DNA of 64,000 nt. Source: Alitta virens. Lineage: Eukaryota; Annelida; Polychaeta; Phyllodocida; Nereididae. Shown here piece by piece: positions 36,301 to 49,900 of this stretch. Location of the stretch: contig OW028585.1 in NCBI GenBank assembly GCA_932294295.1, positions 14,106,771 through 14,170,770 of the forward strand, in the 5' to 3' direction. Below the pieces are notes generated by a model that worked only from the letters and a program-made list of their open reading frames with translations, was not told where the DNA came from and did not search any database. The position numbers were made by a program, and so were the translations under genes. Position 1 is the first letter of the stretch, and the number at the start of each line of letters is the position of its first letter.

Positions 36301-39300
36301 TTTTGCTGATGAAAATAGGGAATTAATATTGTGCTTGAATTATACAAACCCTGCCTAGGTCATCAACTGCCCAGCCTTTTGGAATTGGAATATCCTTCAC
36401 TCTGCAGACTTCAAGCTACATTAAATTAATGGAATATTTTCATCAATTAGACACATCAGTAACAAGCAGAGGGAATTCAGAGAGTGCAAACCTCTGCCAA
36501 GGCCTATGCCAACCCAAAGTACGGTATGCGTTGTTGTTAGGGGTGGGGGCCTAGCTCAGTGGTAGCGTACTGGGCTTGCAACCACTGGGTCCTGGGTTCA
36601 ATTCCCAGTCGAGCCTATGTTGGATGGCTGTTTCATCCTTCGTCTCATTGCCATGGTCCCTACCTGTCCTAATTAGCCCATCCGGTGCAGAAATACAGGA
36701 CGTTAAACCCTACTCCACAAACACCACCACCACGGTATGCATTGTCAGGTCAATGTCCGGTCCACATTTTGGCCCAAGTTTTTATGTTGGCTAATCTTCA
36801 AGTCAGACCACTCTGGGATCAGACTACCTTATTACTTAATTGTCCAATATTCCGTCTGTTTACTGACAGCCCAATGTTATATTGGTCCTTTGGTCATTGC
36901 CTATGGTAAGCCAAATAGTGACTGTCTGCCCCACTGTCTGGTTTGTATTTATAATATTGGCTCATATTTGATGCAATGCAAGTTTGGCCCACTATTAGGC
37001 GTTTGGCCTAATGTTGGCTCAATGTCAAGAAACTACCTGAAGACCATCACACTATCACTCTCCGTAAGATCGACAAGTGTATAACTTAGCTAAGTTATTT
37101 TACCTTTCCTTGTGCTACTGTGGAGGTTGCCATGTCCAGGGCAAAGCTGTCCCCGTCTAAGGCTGGTGCTACAACTGCAATTGGGTTGGTTCCCAGTGTT
37201 TTCTGAAAAGTATAAAACAATTGCACTGTCTCGGACACAGACTCGTTTAACGTTCAATCAGGAAAATGTTTGTTCTTAAAATCAGAGCAAAATGTTTGAA
37301 TACCGAATGACAGTTTTTATGTAACATGGATATTGAAATGAATAATACCTGACTGGACCGGGTGGGAACTACCCATGGTGTAGAGTTTGTCATAGTCATT
37401 CCCTGAATGAAAAAAAAGGTAGTAAGCTATCTTACTTGATCAGGCATGCTGTCTGGGTACCACACTTCCGTATTGATGGCATCCAAACAGCTTCAGTCGA
37501 AACAATATTAAAGCCACCCCAAGGTCCAGCTCACCTGGTCGGTTGAGGCGGCCTTTATATGGCTGGTCAGTTCACGCCTGACCTGCCACCTGGAAGGAAT
37601 AGCACAATACATGACAGTTGAATTTTTTTAATGACGTCATCTGATATTGGGTATTGGTGACATCTTGCATTGTCCTGTTACTTCCCGGTCCCAGGTCAGA
37701 CGTAAACTGACCAGCCCTACTCTAGAACTTTGAAACCAGATAATATGCCAACCCCAGGTAACACAATACATCAGGTAGAACTGCCAAGACAGTATTCCAA
37801 TGTTTGACAGATATAACTGATCAGTCTACATGAGCCCAAAGTTGATGACACTTGGCATGCTATCCATTTAATTTAAATTAGGTGGTCATAATTCTGAATT
37901 CTCGGTTGTTTCGATTATTAGATGGTGCCCGAGGAGTTCACTTTGCGGTCTCGTGGTTTCGTGGGGAGACAGTTACTTTCGCACCAAGACAGTCCCAACA
38001 TTCGCACCACGACAGTGCCAATTTCGTGACACGAAAGCTGCCCATTTTTGCACCGGAAATGTACCAACTTTCGTACCCCTCTCATGCAGTCTGGGAGCCT
38101 GTGTTTAGGCACAATTATCTCTGGATGTACTTTATGTAGAATGGTGGTTAATACCTTTCTGGAAATGTGAGTTCTTACGCTGCTAGTTGTTTTAATGTCG
38201 TATTTCTACAGCTTTTAATTTGTGTACAGTCTTGGTTTATTATTGGATACCAGCCATGTAGTTTGGAAATACTTGAGTGAATCAAACCAATGCGCTTTGT
38301 TAGAATGCTTATTTGAATATCACTTCAGTTGTATATATATTATTGGTCTTTAATATGATTAATGATAATTGTATCCTGACAGGAAGGTCCATGAGCTTTT
38401 GCAAGATTCAATTCTCAGTTGTATGTCAATGAAACAAGCGTTACTCCGAATGCAATACTGTGTATGGACTTTAGATATTCATGACTAAGTTCCGAGAAAG
38501 GGTCTACGGGACACTTTTATTTTGTCTTTTCTTTTTGGACAATGAGACCATTAGTTAGCTCCATCTCTTTAACTGTGTATCTCTCTGTCAGTCTGTCTAT
38601 CTGTCGATCTGTTTCTGTCTCTAGGTCAACTTATTTGTCGGTCTCTAGATCAACTTATACCCACAATCATGCCATGTTCAGCTGCTCTCAGACTGTACCA
38701 TCCCGCAATGCCAAAATGGTTAGAATCTGAAATATTATCACCATATATTTAATATACATTGAAAAAGCTAGCGAGTTGCTGTTATTGAAGGGCAAATAAA
38801 GGCCTGTAGTACAGAATTCAATTTTACTATGTAAAGAAATATGTAAAGAAATACACACGTCTTGCGGATACACATCCAATCCCAGTTTCTTTGGCCTTTT
38901 GGATGGCGAGGTCAATGCAGAACTGTCCCACCACTCCACCTGCCATTGATGAGCGATATTTCAGAAATGAAAGATATTTCATAGAAACTTTATCGTGCAT
39001 AATTGACATCACAGATAGCATGCCTTTTAGGCTAGATGTTGGTCGGACATCGGTCAGACATGGATGGACAACATCAAGCCAATATCCAGCCAATGTCCAG
39101 CCAATGGCCAGCTACTTTGACATGTCATCTGAGATAGTAACTACAGAACTGTTACAATTGGTTCCCGTAAAGTGCTTTCTATTGCTACTCGTTCCTATTA
39201 AATCTAGGAAATACTTTACACGTAATCATGTCTGGAAGCAGCCAAATCCTCATGACCTCATCAAATACAATGTACAACAGAGGTGCAAGCACCAGATCAC

Positions 39301-40065
39301 TTGCTCATCCCTGATGAGTCATAGTCACCAGGGTGACTGTAATAGTACATATAGGAACCTGAGTCATGATAGCCAATTTACACATGCATAATCAGCTAAA
39401 GCAAGCACTTTATGTAAACCAACTGTAAGGATTTAGCAAATTTCGGGTCATACTTGATATTAACTTTCAGAATGAAACGCCAGCCTCTATCTTTTTTGTG
39501 GAATGTAATGTTATTTACCGAGCAAATTGTTTCCATCCACCCATGCTGTGGACACAGTTTCTTTGATGATCTGTGGTTCCCCATTGTTCAGTGTGACTCC
39601 AGCCTGGATGTCATCCACATAAACCTCTGTAATTAAATTGCAATCATCCACCTTATCGAAATTATTCCGCTCTGGTCTTTTATTGATATCTGAGAAGGAT
39701 AAATTGAGCACATTTCATGGACAGGGACAGAGATATGGCTCACAAACTATAATAGTCACTACTGTGTGATGGGACACAGACATAGCTCATTAATAGTGCA
39801 AGATGTTGAACCCATGCATCTGCAGGATGAGATGCTGATGAGTAAGTACATCCCATGTGATGGGACAGGGATTGAGATATGTATTTCCATACAGACCTAT
39901 CCTATTCATGCCATGCGAATAGTGCCCCCTGTAGTCCGCTATCACCAGAAGTTCGGCCATAATCTTGGCATGTTCTGTTTTTGTTCCGACTGTTTCCAAA
40001 GAACGAATGATGAAACTGCGGACTTCTTCTGGTCGAACTCTAGGCCAACTTGCAGATGACTCCAT
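33326..40065 (-). CDS. Malate/L-lactate dehydrogenase family (Ldh2) oxidoreductase, copy 1
   Basis: Twelve coding exons on the minus strand: 39897-40065, 39519-39626, 38859-38939, 38665-38726, 37349-37402, 37104-37202, 36350-36415, 36125-36194, 35285-35403, 35109-35204, 34728-34838, 33326-33388. They join in frame to 365 aa, the usual family length. Family marks include [11 protein letters not shown] (substrate/catalytic His region), [50 protein letters not shown] and [11 protein letters not shown]. The fold is a two-domain NAD(P)-dependent 2-hydroxyacid dehydrogenase with no signal peptide, so probably cytosolic. The real substrate (malate, lactate or a sulfo/ureido acid) cannot be told from sequence. 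Exon 1 ends at a non-consensus GTCTGT donor. Copy 2 lies head to head with it. Confidence 0.94.
36545..36733 (+). mobile_element. tRNA-derived SINE, family 1, copy b
   Basis: Intact tRNA-like head: A box CTAGCTCAGTGGTAGCG, anticodon-loop-like CTTGCAA, perfect T-arm CTGGGTTCAATTCCCAG. The body has GATGGCTGTTTCATCC and CCTGTCCTAATTAGCCC. It ends in ACC-rich sequence. It lies in intron 6 of the minus-strand Ldh2 gene, between exons 6 and 7. Confidence 0.88.
39152..39428. mobile_element. MITE 'GTAAAGTGCTT', copy a
   Basis: The ends TTACAATTGGTTCCCGTAAAG and, inverted, TTACAGTTGGTTTACATAAAG form terminal inverted repeats. Copies b (48626) and c (59378) share the ends and part of the interior. It lies in intron 2 of the minus-strand Ldh2 gene. 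Confidence 0.8.
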
Positions 40066-40510
40066 TGCTACTTTTCTTCGAGAGAAAAAATAGATACACC
40101 ATTTAGACTACCCTTGGAACAAAGTGTGCTGTCTCGATGATGAGATGGTGTCAGTCAGGTTAAATACAATTGTACGAGTACACATAGGTGCAAAAATGGG
40201 TACTGCTAATTATAATAGTGAGGTGGTGCAAATTCACTTAAATGTGAGTTCGAGGTGACCTGTAAAGGTTTGTTCCACTGTGCTTAAATTTCAATATTGT
40301 CCGTGATATATTCTATGAATAGATATTCTAGCAAATGATATATTTCAGGCAGGTTATGGGAACATTACAGATAGTTACAGTAATTTAACACAAAAATTTA
40401 AGGATTATCTTCAGTAGGAAAGCGTCAGATTTCTTCTGTTAACATTTCATCTCAGCAAATAACATTCAGGTAACTAGTTAATTATATGGTAACATCGTAG
40501 GTTTACACAC

Positions 40511-41092
40511 AGGCATTTGCCATCATGACAGCCCTTAGCAAGTTAGTATAATGTAAGACCAAGGCTACTGACTTTGTCAAGAACAGCTATTACTCCCCCT
40601 GCGTAACTGCCTTTAATGACGGGGCTAGTTTCAGTCAATAATATCATATTACGCATCAAAAATGGCAATATTATACACAAAAATAATTTTCCTTCTTATT
40701 CTAAGTGATAACTTCCATTATTTATGGGTATTTACCACTTATATACAAGAAATTCCTTGCCTGTATGCTGGGAATGTTCAATTCTCATCTCTAATGCCAG
40801 ATTTGCATATTTCACCATCTACACACATGATGGCGCTTCCTGATTGGCCAATATCTCCCAAGCACAGTCTGCTGTCAGCTTTAAGCCAATTAAGTGACCT
40901 AACTGAATAATCTTTGTTTAAGAATTGAGTGTAATCAATGCAAACAAAACTCATTGATATGCAATTTCACTGTTAGACATTCAATGCCATAAGCCAGCCT
41001 ATTAAGCTAATTTGTTTGTATTTAAGTCTAACTCGTAAACTAGCCAAATAATTGCCATCAAGCTCAGGGCATTTCCTAATGTTATCAGGCAT
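40511..41092 (-). mobile_element. Mobile repeat, copy a (5' flank of Ldh2 copy 1)
   Basis: Inverted relative to 44575-45170, with long shared tracts such as GGCTACTGACTTTGTCAAGA, CAATATTATACACAAAAATA and AGCTCAGGGCATTTCCTAAT. It is non-coding. Copy b has its own terminal inverted repeats, so this is a transposable element and not a remnant of the gene duplication. Confidence 0.75.
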
Positions 41093-42298
41093 TGCATTAT
41101 ATAAGAAGCCATGCATTGTTACTGTAATGTTATGCATTGCATCATTGACTTGGAATAACGGTTAATGTAAGGTACATGGTCACTTACCTCAGACCTGAAA
41201 CATTGACTTCAATTTCAGATGCCTATTATTATGCAAGTCATCATTATCACATTATTTGAACTTTATATTTGACCCGCACAATGACATTTGACTGCGATTG
41301 TCCGTTATAGGACAGATAAGCATTTGTGTTACCTATCACGATGTATGTTGTTTTAGATCCACTTGTGCGAGTGTAGTGACTAAGATCTGCCCCGGCTTCA
41401 TTTGAGATAATGTTACGGAACACTGGTGCAAGTCAAAGTGACATAAAAGAAGTGAATATAGGTCTTAAAAGACGAAGTGAAGGTGTCAGTGAAATCTCAC
41501 TCTTTATGCTATCACTATGCGATCATAAATTGTGCAGTGCCGTTGTTTGCTAAGGGCTTGTTATAATTTCAGAAGTAGCAATAAAAATGGCGTAAAAATG
41601 ATAAAATGTGATGGTGAGGCCTTTATTTGGAACTAAACTGTAGTACAAGAACCAAACAAGATGATACCAACGTTAACCAATCAATCATCGTAATTTATAT
41701 TATATAGCTCTAAATACGTTTTATTTGAACTCAAAAGCACTGTACAATGTTGTCTACTGGGGTTAGAAGTTTGCTGGTGATACTAAAATATATGTATAGT
41801 TTAAAAGTAATCAAATGTTTTTCAACTATAGTCTAATCAGTTGTAATGTTCATGTCTATTACAGTCATTTGTTACTGATTCAAATTATGTCTAAAACATT
41901 TATGCATTTCGAATGCGGTAACTAAGGACTTTATCCAAAATTGGCTAAAGCGAATTATCATGATTTGGTAATCGTCAGGATAGTAGAAATTTGGACAAAA
42001 TGTATTTTCTTCTTCTGACATTATTTACAATAATTGCATAATATATATGCAGTCTTAAGATTGCGTATATATCTTTTAAAGAGATTCTTTTTTTTTTCTT
42101 TTTCACCAAAGCAAACTATATTTAAACATTTATGTATGTTAGGCCTACAGATCCCAATCTCCTATCAGCATTTGACCTAATCTGAGAGACTGCTGCAATA
42201 AATATCTGGCATTGATAAAGCTGATATAAGTCAGGGTTATATTGTGATAGGTCTAGATGCCAGATATAAAAATGTCATGTCATTATAATTGTGCAAGT

Positions 42299-42400
42299 AC
42301 CCAGATAGCATTCCAAATCGGCCCAGCATCGTTTCCATATAGGCCACTGTCACTACAACATTGTATTAACATCGCCAACATCAAGCCGACATTGAAATGA
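42299..42400. mobile_element. Short hairpin MITE, copy b
   Basis: Shares TACCCAGATAGCATTCCAAA and the CATCGCCAACATC core with the copy at 26606. The right arm is decayed. Confidence 0.6.
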
Positions 42401-43915
42401 AGACCTACCCTAAGGTTTTTTTATTGATTGTGATAATTGATATGTTAGTTTAGGCAGTGTACTGTAACAAAAAGGCCAGAACAAATTTTACACCCAGAGT
42501 ATTACAAAGTCTATTGCTGCCCCACATGACTGATCTATTTTTGGCTGAGCTTCAACTAAGTGTGTCACGGCCAGCCAGACCTGGTTTCATAGTTTCCATG
42601 CTAAACAAATAGTACTGACTGCTGAATTAAGGTAATTTATTTACTATACTTAATACATGCATATGGTAGATGTTTGTGATATTAATTACCAGTTGTACTC
42701 TGGTAATAATGCCATCAATGCCTCGTTATGACAAGCTAATTCTACATGACAACATTTCTGATCAATACTTATAGGTTATCACATGGCAAGAGGCTGTATC
42801 TCCCTGGTTTAGAAGCCCATAAACTAAGCTAAATTCATTCATGTAGAAAAATGCCATTTGAACTGATGACGTTCATGACACACTGAAAATCCCAAATTTG
42901 TCATTGTTTTGAACAAAACAAACTGATAGCAACAGCATTTCATTGGCCAGTTCAGTTTTGGAGGTGTGTCCCGGAAATTGCTCCTGATTGGTGGAAATCA
43001 ATATCATCCTTGTTTATCGCTCATTGGTTAAAAATATAAAAAAAGCTATATCATCCCTGCAGTTCTTGTCTCTGATTTGCTGAATCTCGTATCGACCCTC
43101 GAAAAGCTGTATCATCCCTCCAAGCCTATGATATCATCCCTCTTAGACCAGTATCACCCAGGGAAAAACACCAGTGTCATGGAAAAAACATGCTCAGTCA
43201 TGAGATAAATAATTAATACAATATACTATATCATATATGAATAGCATAAAAGACCTAGACTGCCTCACAATTAAAATCCCTAGACTTTGTACACAGTTAT
43301 ACTTAGATTGAATAATCTTTATTGTAATGACTCCTATTCATAGATGGCCAAACAATTTTTAGCTTAAATAGCAGGTGAATTTCATTAACTTGACCAGGCC
43401 TCAAATATTAGACAATACAATATAATTTTGATTCATCAAAGAGACTACGGACTACCCATAAATGGCCACTTAAAAATGCTCAGTCATAGTGCAGCATGTG
43501 AATGTCATCAAGATGATATGGCCACATTAAAATGCTCAGTTGGATAAATAGCATGTGAATGTCATCAGTGATCTCCTTCTTCCAAACATGCTTGATTTCT
43601 ATAAACAAAAGACATCCTTGTGTAAAAAAATATGCCATTGTCTTTCACTAATAATGATTTGCTTGAATCTCTCGGAAAACCAGGAGGTCACTTGATAGCA
43701 CTGCTGTTTTAGAGTGTTCCTCCTGGCCTCTCATACACTGTAAATAGAGCATATTGATTGTTTCCACTTATTATTATATTTTTGTATGAAGGCAAATAAA
43801 GTTGTATTGAGTCTTATGCATTTTTAATCTTCAAATGGAAGATGAATTTCACACCTGCTTTGGACTGTAATATGATTTACTTTTGACTTTCATTAATTTT
43901 ATATTTTCAGGCAAA

Positions 43916-46900
43916 ATGGCTTCCAAACAATGGCCGTGCATTCCAAGGGAAGCCATGAGGGGCTTCATCGTTCGATGCATGGAGACAGTTGGAACCAAAT
44001 CGGAACACGCAGAGTCATTAGCTGAACTGCTCATCACAGCAGATTATAGGGGGCATTACTCTCATGGGCTAAACAGACTGGGTATATTAAATGTTATCTG
44101 TGTTTTAAAAACAACGAATATTAGCGATATTTATATCAATCTTAATGACCCCTCATGAGGCCACGAAAGTTACCTAATTTCTTGAACTTTTTCAATGTAC
44201 TCTCAGACCTATTTATAGCAAATATTCATATGAAGTAAGTCTTATCTTCTACACTAGTCCTACATATAGTGAAACCCTGCCATAACAAGCACTTTCTGAC
44301 AGCCGTTTATCGTTATAGGTGATACCGTGATAGTACATACTATTTATACTGAACCATTTGTATGTGGCAAAATATTTCATTGAAATATAGTTTACAGAAA
44401 TATATGGTGTATTACTAATTATCACTCATAGCACAGGCGTTTGCCAACAAATATGTCATTGCTCAGTGATGACAGCACTTATACTTTAACTAATACCAAG
44501 ACTACTGACTGCCTTAATTGGCTTCTCATCTCAAGAGGCTGCAATGTCATTTGCAACCGCCAATCAGAATGTAGCTGAATACATTAGGAAATGCCCTGAG
44601 CTTGATGGCAATTATTTGGCTAGTTTACCAGTTAGACTTAAATACAAACAAATTTGCCTAATAGCCTATAGGCTGGTTTATGACATTGAATGTCTAACAC
44701 TTTAAACATGAAATTGCATATCAATTAGTTTTGTTTACATTGAGTACACTCAAGTCTTAAACAAAGATTGCTCAGTTAGGTCACTCTATTGGCTTAAAGG
44801 TGACAGCCCACAGTGCTTGGGAGATATTGGCCAATCAGGAGCACCATCATGTGTGTAGATGGTGACATATGCAAAATAACTGCCATTAGAGATGAGAATT
44901 GAACATTCCCAGCGTACAGGCAAGGAATTCCTCAAAACTAAGTGGTAAATACCCATAAATAAATAAATTTATCACTAAGAATAAGAAGGAAAATTATTTT
45001 TGTGTATAATATTGCCATTTTTGAAGTGTAATGTGATGTTTTTGACTGAAACTGGCCCCATCGTTGAAGGCAGTTAATTACACAGGGGGAGTAATAGCTG
45101 TTCTTGACAAAGTCAGTAGCCTTGGTCTTATTGTATGCTAACTTGCTATTATGATGGCTAACACCTGTGCTCATAGTAAAAGGTTATTTGATTACGTTTG
45201 TCTAATCTTTTCTTTTTTTCAATTCAGACATGTACGTGAATGACTTTAAAACAGGAATGACAGTGAGTGACAAGGAGCCTGAGATATTGAAGGAAAGTGC
45301 AGCCACTGCTTGGGTAGATGGCAATAATGTTCTGGGTAGGTATAAGTACCCGAATGTCGTAAAATATTCTCATGAGATTGTGCTAGAACGAACAATGTGC
45401 ATTTTAACAAATATGTGATTATCATGGTACCACTGTGTTTAAAGCCATTTTTTGCGATGTTAACAATTTTACTTTACATGTGTTTGCATTTCAAAATTCA
45501 GACTGCACAAGAAATGAAATGTCTTGTCTCATCGGTGAAGTTCTCAACTGATGGTTTAGTGATGAAGTTTCATATCTTCACTCCAGCAAAGGCTCCAGAT
45601 AATAAGTCTAGATAGGGCTCCAAACTAGCCAATCAGCAGAGAGCCAAACGTTATATTTAAATGAGTTGACCCTGCCGTGCGTGCCTGACCACTTCCCCTG
45701 GCCGGGCCACATGAATAAATTATGATAATACCCAACTTTGCGAGATTTGCCTGGGGTATATTTCCTGGGTGCATATCTTATGAGCAAAACACAATTAATG
45801 TTTTTAATTTGGAGCTATTGTTAATCATTTCCACAAACCATCACCCTCAGTGAACTTAAACGGGTGCTGTAGAAATGTTTGTTTTCATTTTTGTCATTGC
45901 CACTTCTCTTGTTATGAGAGGTGAGTTGGTTTGGGGAGCAAGTGGGAGGGTCCCTATGGTATTAAACTGAGAAACTAAACATGCAGATGACAGCGGATAA
46001 AGACCTTTGTTGTGTGTAGAAATCAATCTCCATACAGAGCAGTCTGTCTGAGAAACCAGGTTTCATTGGCTCTTCTGAATTGGTTTGAAATTGGCTGATC
46101 GTCGGAGCGGAAATGGCGGGAAATGCTGGGAATTGGATCCCATTGGATCCCAACTTGTCAGATATCCAAGAAGTTTGTTAAATTGCATTTGAGCTTTGTT
46201 GAGAGTTGTAAATGTTATGTAAATTATATTATGCAGGTCCAGTAGTGGGGAAGTTCTGCATGGACTTGGCCATCAAGAAAGCCAAAGAAGTTGGGGTGGG
46301 CTGGGTTGCAGCTAAAGGTGATTCTCTCATATTTTATGTAACTGAATTGTATGAAGCTATCAATTACTCAATAGTGATGATATTGATACACAATGCATTG
46401 GGGTCTCAACCATTGTATTGAGCATACCATCTACCAGGAGCACAAATTGCCTTGCTGTGATATTTATTTATTTGTTGTCTTTATTTATCATTTATGTACA
46501 AATGTAATCTATAATTATTATTTAATTCACCTATCCGTTTGTATATCTATTTTTTTCTTTTCTTATCTATTTACTTATATTTTTTCTTATCTATTTACTT
46601 ATATCGTTATTTATCTATTGTAGGATCAAACCATTTTGGTATAGCAGGCTGGTACAGCATGAGGGCTGCAGAACAAGGTCTGATGGTAATGAAAAAATAT
46701 ATAAGTTATCAATTCATATTAATGTTATTTGAGATGTTTCTTGGCAATTTTATTTCACTTTACACATCAAGGCAATATTGTTATGTTTCCACTGAATTCA
46801 ACATTTCCCCCACACAGGGCATGGCTTACACTAACACAAGCCCTTTCGTGGTCCCCACAAGATCTAGGCAGGTATGACTCTTTTTTTTTTTAACCTTTTT

Positions 46901-49900
46901 AATTGACTCAGATACAGTTTGACAGACACAGATAATGACAGACAGAGAGAAAGACAGACAATTGTATTCACTATATTGAGATACAAAGTCAAGACTTGGA
47001 ATGGTAACCTGGTGCTGTGAGTACTGGGCATATATTGTATTTATTAACTAATTATATTTTTTTGTGAATTTGTGATTGTACCACATGGTGCGACTTAAAT
47101 AATAAATAAATTTACGACACAAAACATAAAATACACTATTTTCCATAACTTTCAAATCTGTATCTTGCCTTGATCAAACCGTAATTATGTTCACTTTTTC
47201 TTATTCGTTTATCAGAGGGCGATAGGCACGAACCCTATTTCAGTAGCCGCCCCGGGGAAGGAAGGGGACGACTTCGTTCTGGACATGGCCACTTCTACGG
47301 TCGCTCTGGGGAAGGTACATCATTCCTGCATTGCAAATATATTCGTTCTAATGATCCATGGCCAGAATTGTGCTGGGATTCACTTGGAATGGAATATTGG
47401 GACTGTTGAAGTCTTTGTTATGATCAGGTTTCCTTACATGTGGGTCTGGCTGATGACCTCGTTATCATTAAAAAATTCCAAAAGGGTCTGGCTCCTCTAC
47501 AAATTGCTATAAAGTTATATTTCACGAATTTTATTGTCATTTAACAGTGAATTGTAACTTCTACCCTTATGTAATGGTATACAACGAATATTTCAGATTG
47601 AATTGAATGACAGAAAAAACCTCCCCTTGCCAAACGGATGGGGCTGCGATGGCTCGGGAAAAGTAAGTCGCATGCCTAAGAGAAGTGAAAACCACGCACA
47701 CATACCGATTAACATCAAATGTTATCTTGCTAATAACAATATATTATTTCCTGTTACCATTTGGCCATTTGTCATGGTTTTTTTTTTTTGCTTTATTGTG
47801 TCGCTTTATGGGGACTATAATTTTGAACGCTACTTCATGTATTATAAGTCCTGTTACACAATTGTGGTCTGCACTGTGAGCAATGGGACGTGGTCTTAAT
47901 CGTGTTTATTCTCACAGGAATCCCACGACGCGGGTCTCATAGTTCAAGAAGGAGGGTTGTTTCCACTAGGTGGATCTGAAGTGTCTGGTAAGCTCATTTT
48001 TATTTAGGTTTTGTAAGATAAACTTACTTACAGTTAATTCATCAAAAACGGCCGTCAAATTGAAACTAGAGACAGACAACTTCTGCTATACGATGCTACC
48101 TGCCAATAAATGGAACTGTCTGGCTATTGCTGGCTACTCAAAGCTTGAGCTAAAAGTACATGTAGCACCATTAGGTGCATAAGTTGATATTTGTCATTTG
48201 TTCTTGAAAAGATGCATGTCTATCTTACATTGTAATATCATATTTTGTGATTATTTTGTCATCCACCAGGTGGATACAAGGGCTATGGGCTGAGCATGAT
48301 GGTTGAAGTCTTTTGCGGAATTCTCTCTGGAGGAAGTTACGGACCTAATGTTAGAAGGTGGAAGACGAATGATAAAATTGCTGACTTGGTAAATTGATTT
48401 GATTCTTATCATCCATGATCCAGAATATTGGTTCATTTTAACACAAATTAAAGTTTTTCTTTTGAAAGTTTTGATCTAGCAATTCATTTCTTCATCCCGA
48501 ATATTGGTTAATATTTTCACACAAACTGACATTGTTGTTGTTTGTTTTATAGCTATGATATAGAATTCATTTATTTATCCAGATTATTGGTTCATTTTAA
48601 CCCAAATTTAAGTTGCTGTTTTCCATTACAGTTGGTTCACGTAAAGTGCTTACTTTTGCTTATTGTTCATATGAAAAATTGGCTATCATGACTCACGTTC
48701 CTATCCATTCCATTACGTACTCACCCGGTAGTTGGGACTCACCCGGTAGTTGGGACTCACCCGGTAGTTGGGACTCACCCGGTAGTTGGGACTCACCCGG
48801 TAGTTGGGACTCGTTATTGATGAGAAAGTGACAAGGTGCTTGCACACGTGCCTAGCTGTCCTGCACACGTGCCTAGCTGCCCTGCACACTTGCATTTCAA
48901 GAGTCATGATCGCAGTGGTGTGTCAAAATGCAGTTGTCAGTTTTGTCCTGGGGTCAGTGAACCATGCGAAGGAGTTCCATTGCTGAGCAGTCATCATTAC
49001 ATAGGTTCATGAGTCATTTTAGTATGAACAACTAGCAAACGTAAGTACTTTAGCTATTTACTACTAGATCATAACAATTATAGTTGGTTAATGTAAAGAT
49101 AATTTCCTGAAATACATTCGAACAGGGCCAGTGCTTTATCGCAGTCAATCCAGATTCTTTTGCACCTGGATTTGAAGACAGAATGACTGACTTGAACAAC
49201 TTATGCAGAAATCTCCCTAAAGTAAGTACATGCATATTTGAAGTACAATAATATATCAATTCATTTTACTATTCAACTTTATTTCAATTTACTTGACTTA
49301 TGGGAATATTGTTACAGAGCGGGAAGGAATACTACAATCATTATTAATATTATTATCATTATTGCTATTACTTCTTTAACATTAAACAAAAGATTTAGCC
49401 AGTGTCATCCTCCATATATATTCTTGGTTGCTTAAAACCTAAATTGCTTTATAGTTCATCATTGACTTCAATGGTTTAGGCCGCAGGAGAGGAATTAATT
49501 CGCCTTATGCATGCTGGTTGCTTAAAACATAAAACCCCATTCCCACCCTGTAATCACTGTTGCCAATTTTGCACCAAACTGTTCCATGATCTTTCAAATT
49601 CCAGAATCTTTTTCCTTGAAAAAAAGTACCAATTTCTAAAAAAACGTATATGACCAATAACAAACTTTTTAGTAACTGCTTCAACATATTTACAAACTCC
49701 TACGAACTAATATGACTATACTGTGATGTCATATTTTAGATCGAAGAAGGCTATCATGATTTTTGAACACTTTCAAAAAATGTGCACAGCCTTTCAGGAA
49801 CTGTGACGAACTCCGGCGATTAGCTATGAATTTGGACAAATTATGACAGACTTTTTACTGAACTTGTATATAGGTCATAGGAGTTGGGCAAGCAGTTTGA

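Larger units (their letters stand above)
40066..43910. other. Intergenic region between the divergent Ldh2 genes
   Basis: 3.85 kb between the two start codons. It should hold both promoters and any 5' non-coding exons, but I see no clear core promoter. It contains a ~580-bp mobile repeat (40511-41092) and the hairpin MITE copy at 42299. The rest is AT-rich and I see no coding exon in it. Confidence 0.6.

Noticed and set aside
36549..36620. Functional tRNA-Ala gene
   Set aside because: The T and D arms are good, but the acceptor stem does not pair and the sequence continues into a body shared with other copies; it is a SINE head.
40511..45175. The inverted repeat as a leftover of the Ldh2 gene duplication
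   Set aside because: Copy b has its own terminal inverted repeats, and the two copies sit at different positions relative to exon 1, so a mobile element explains it better.
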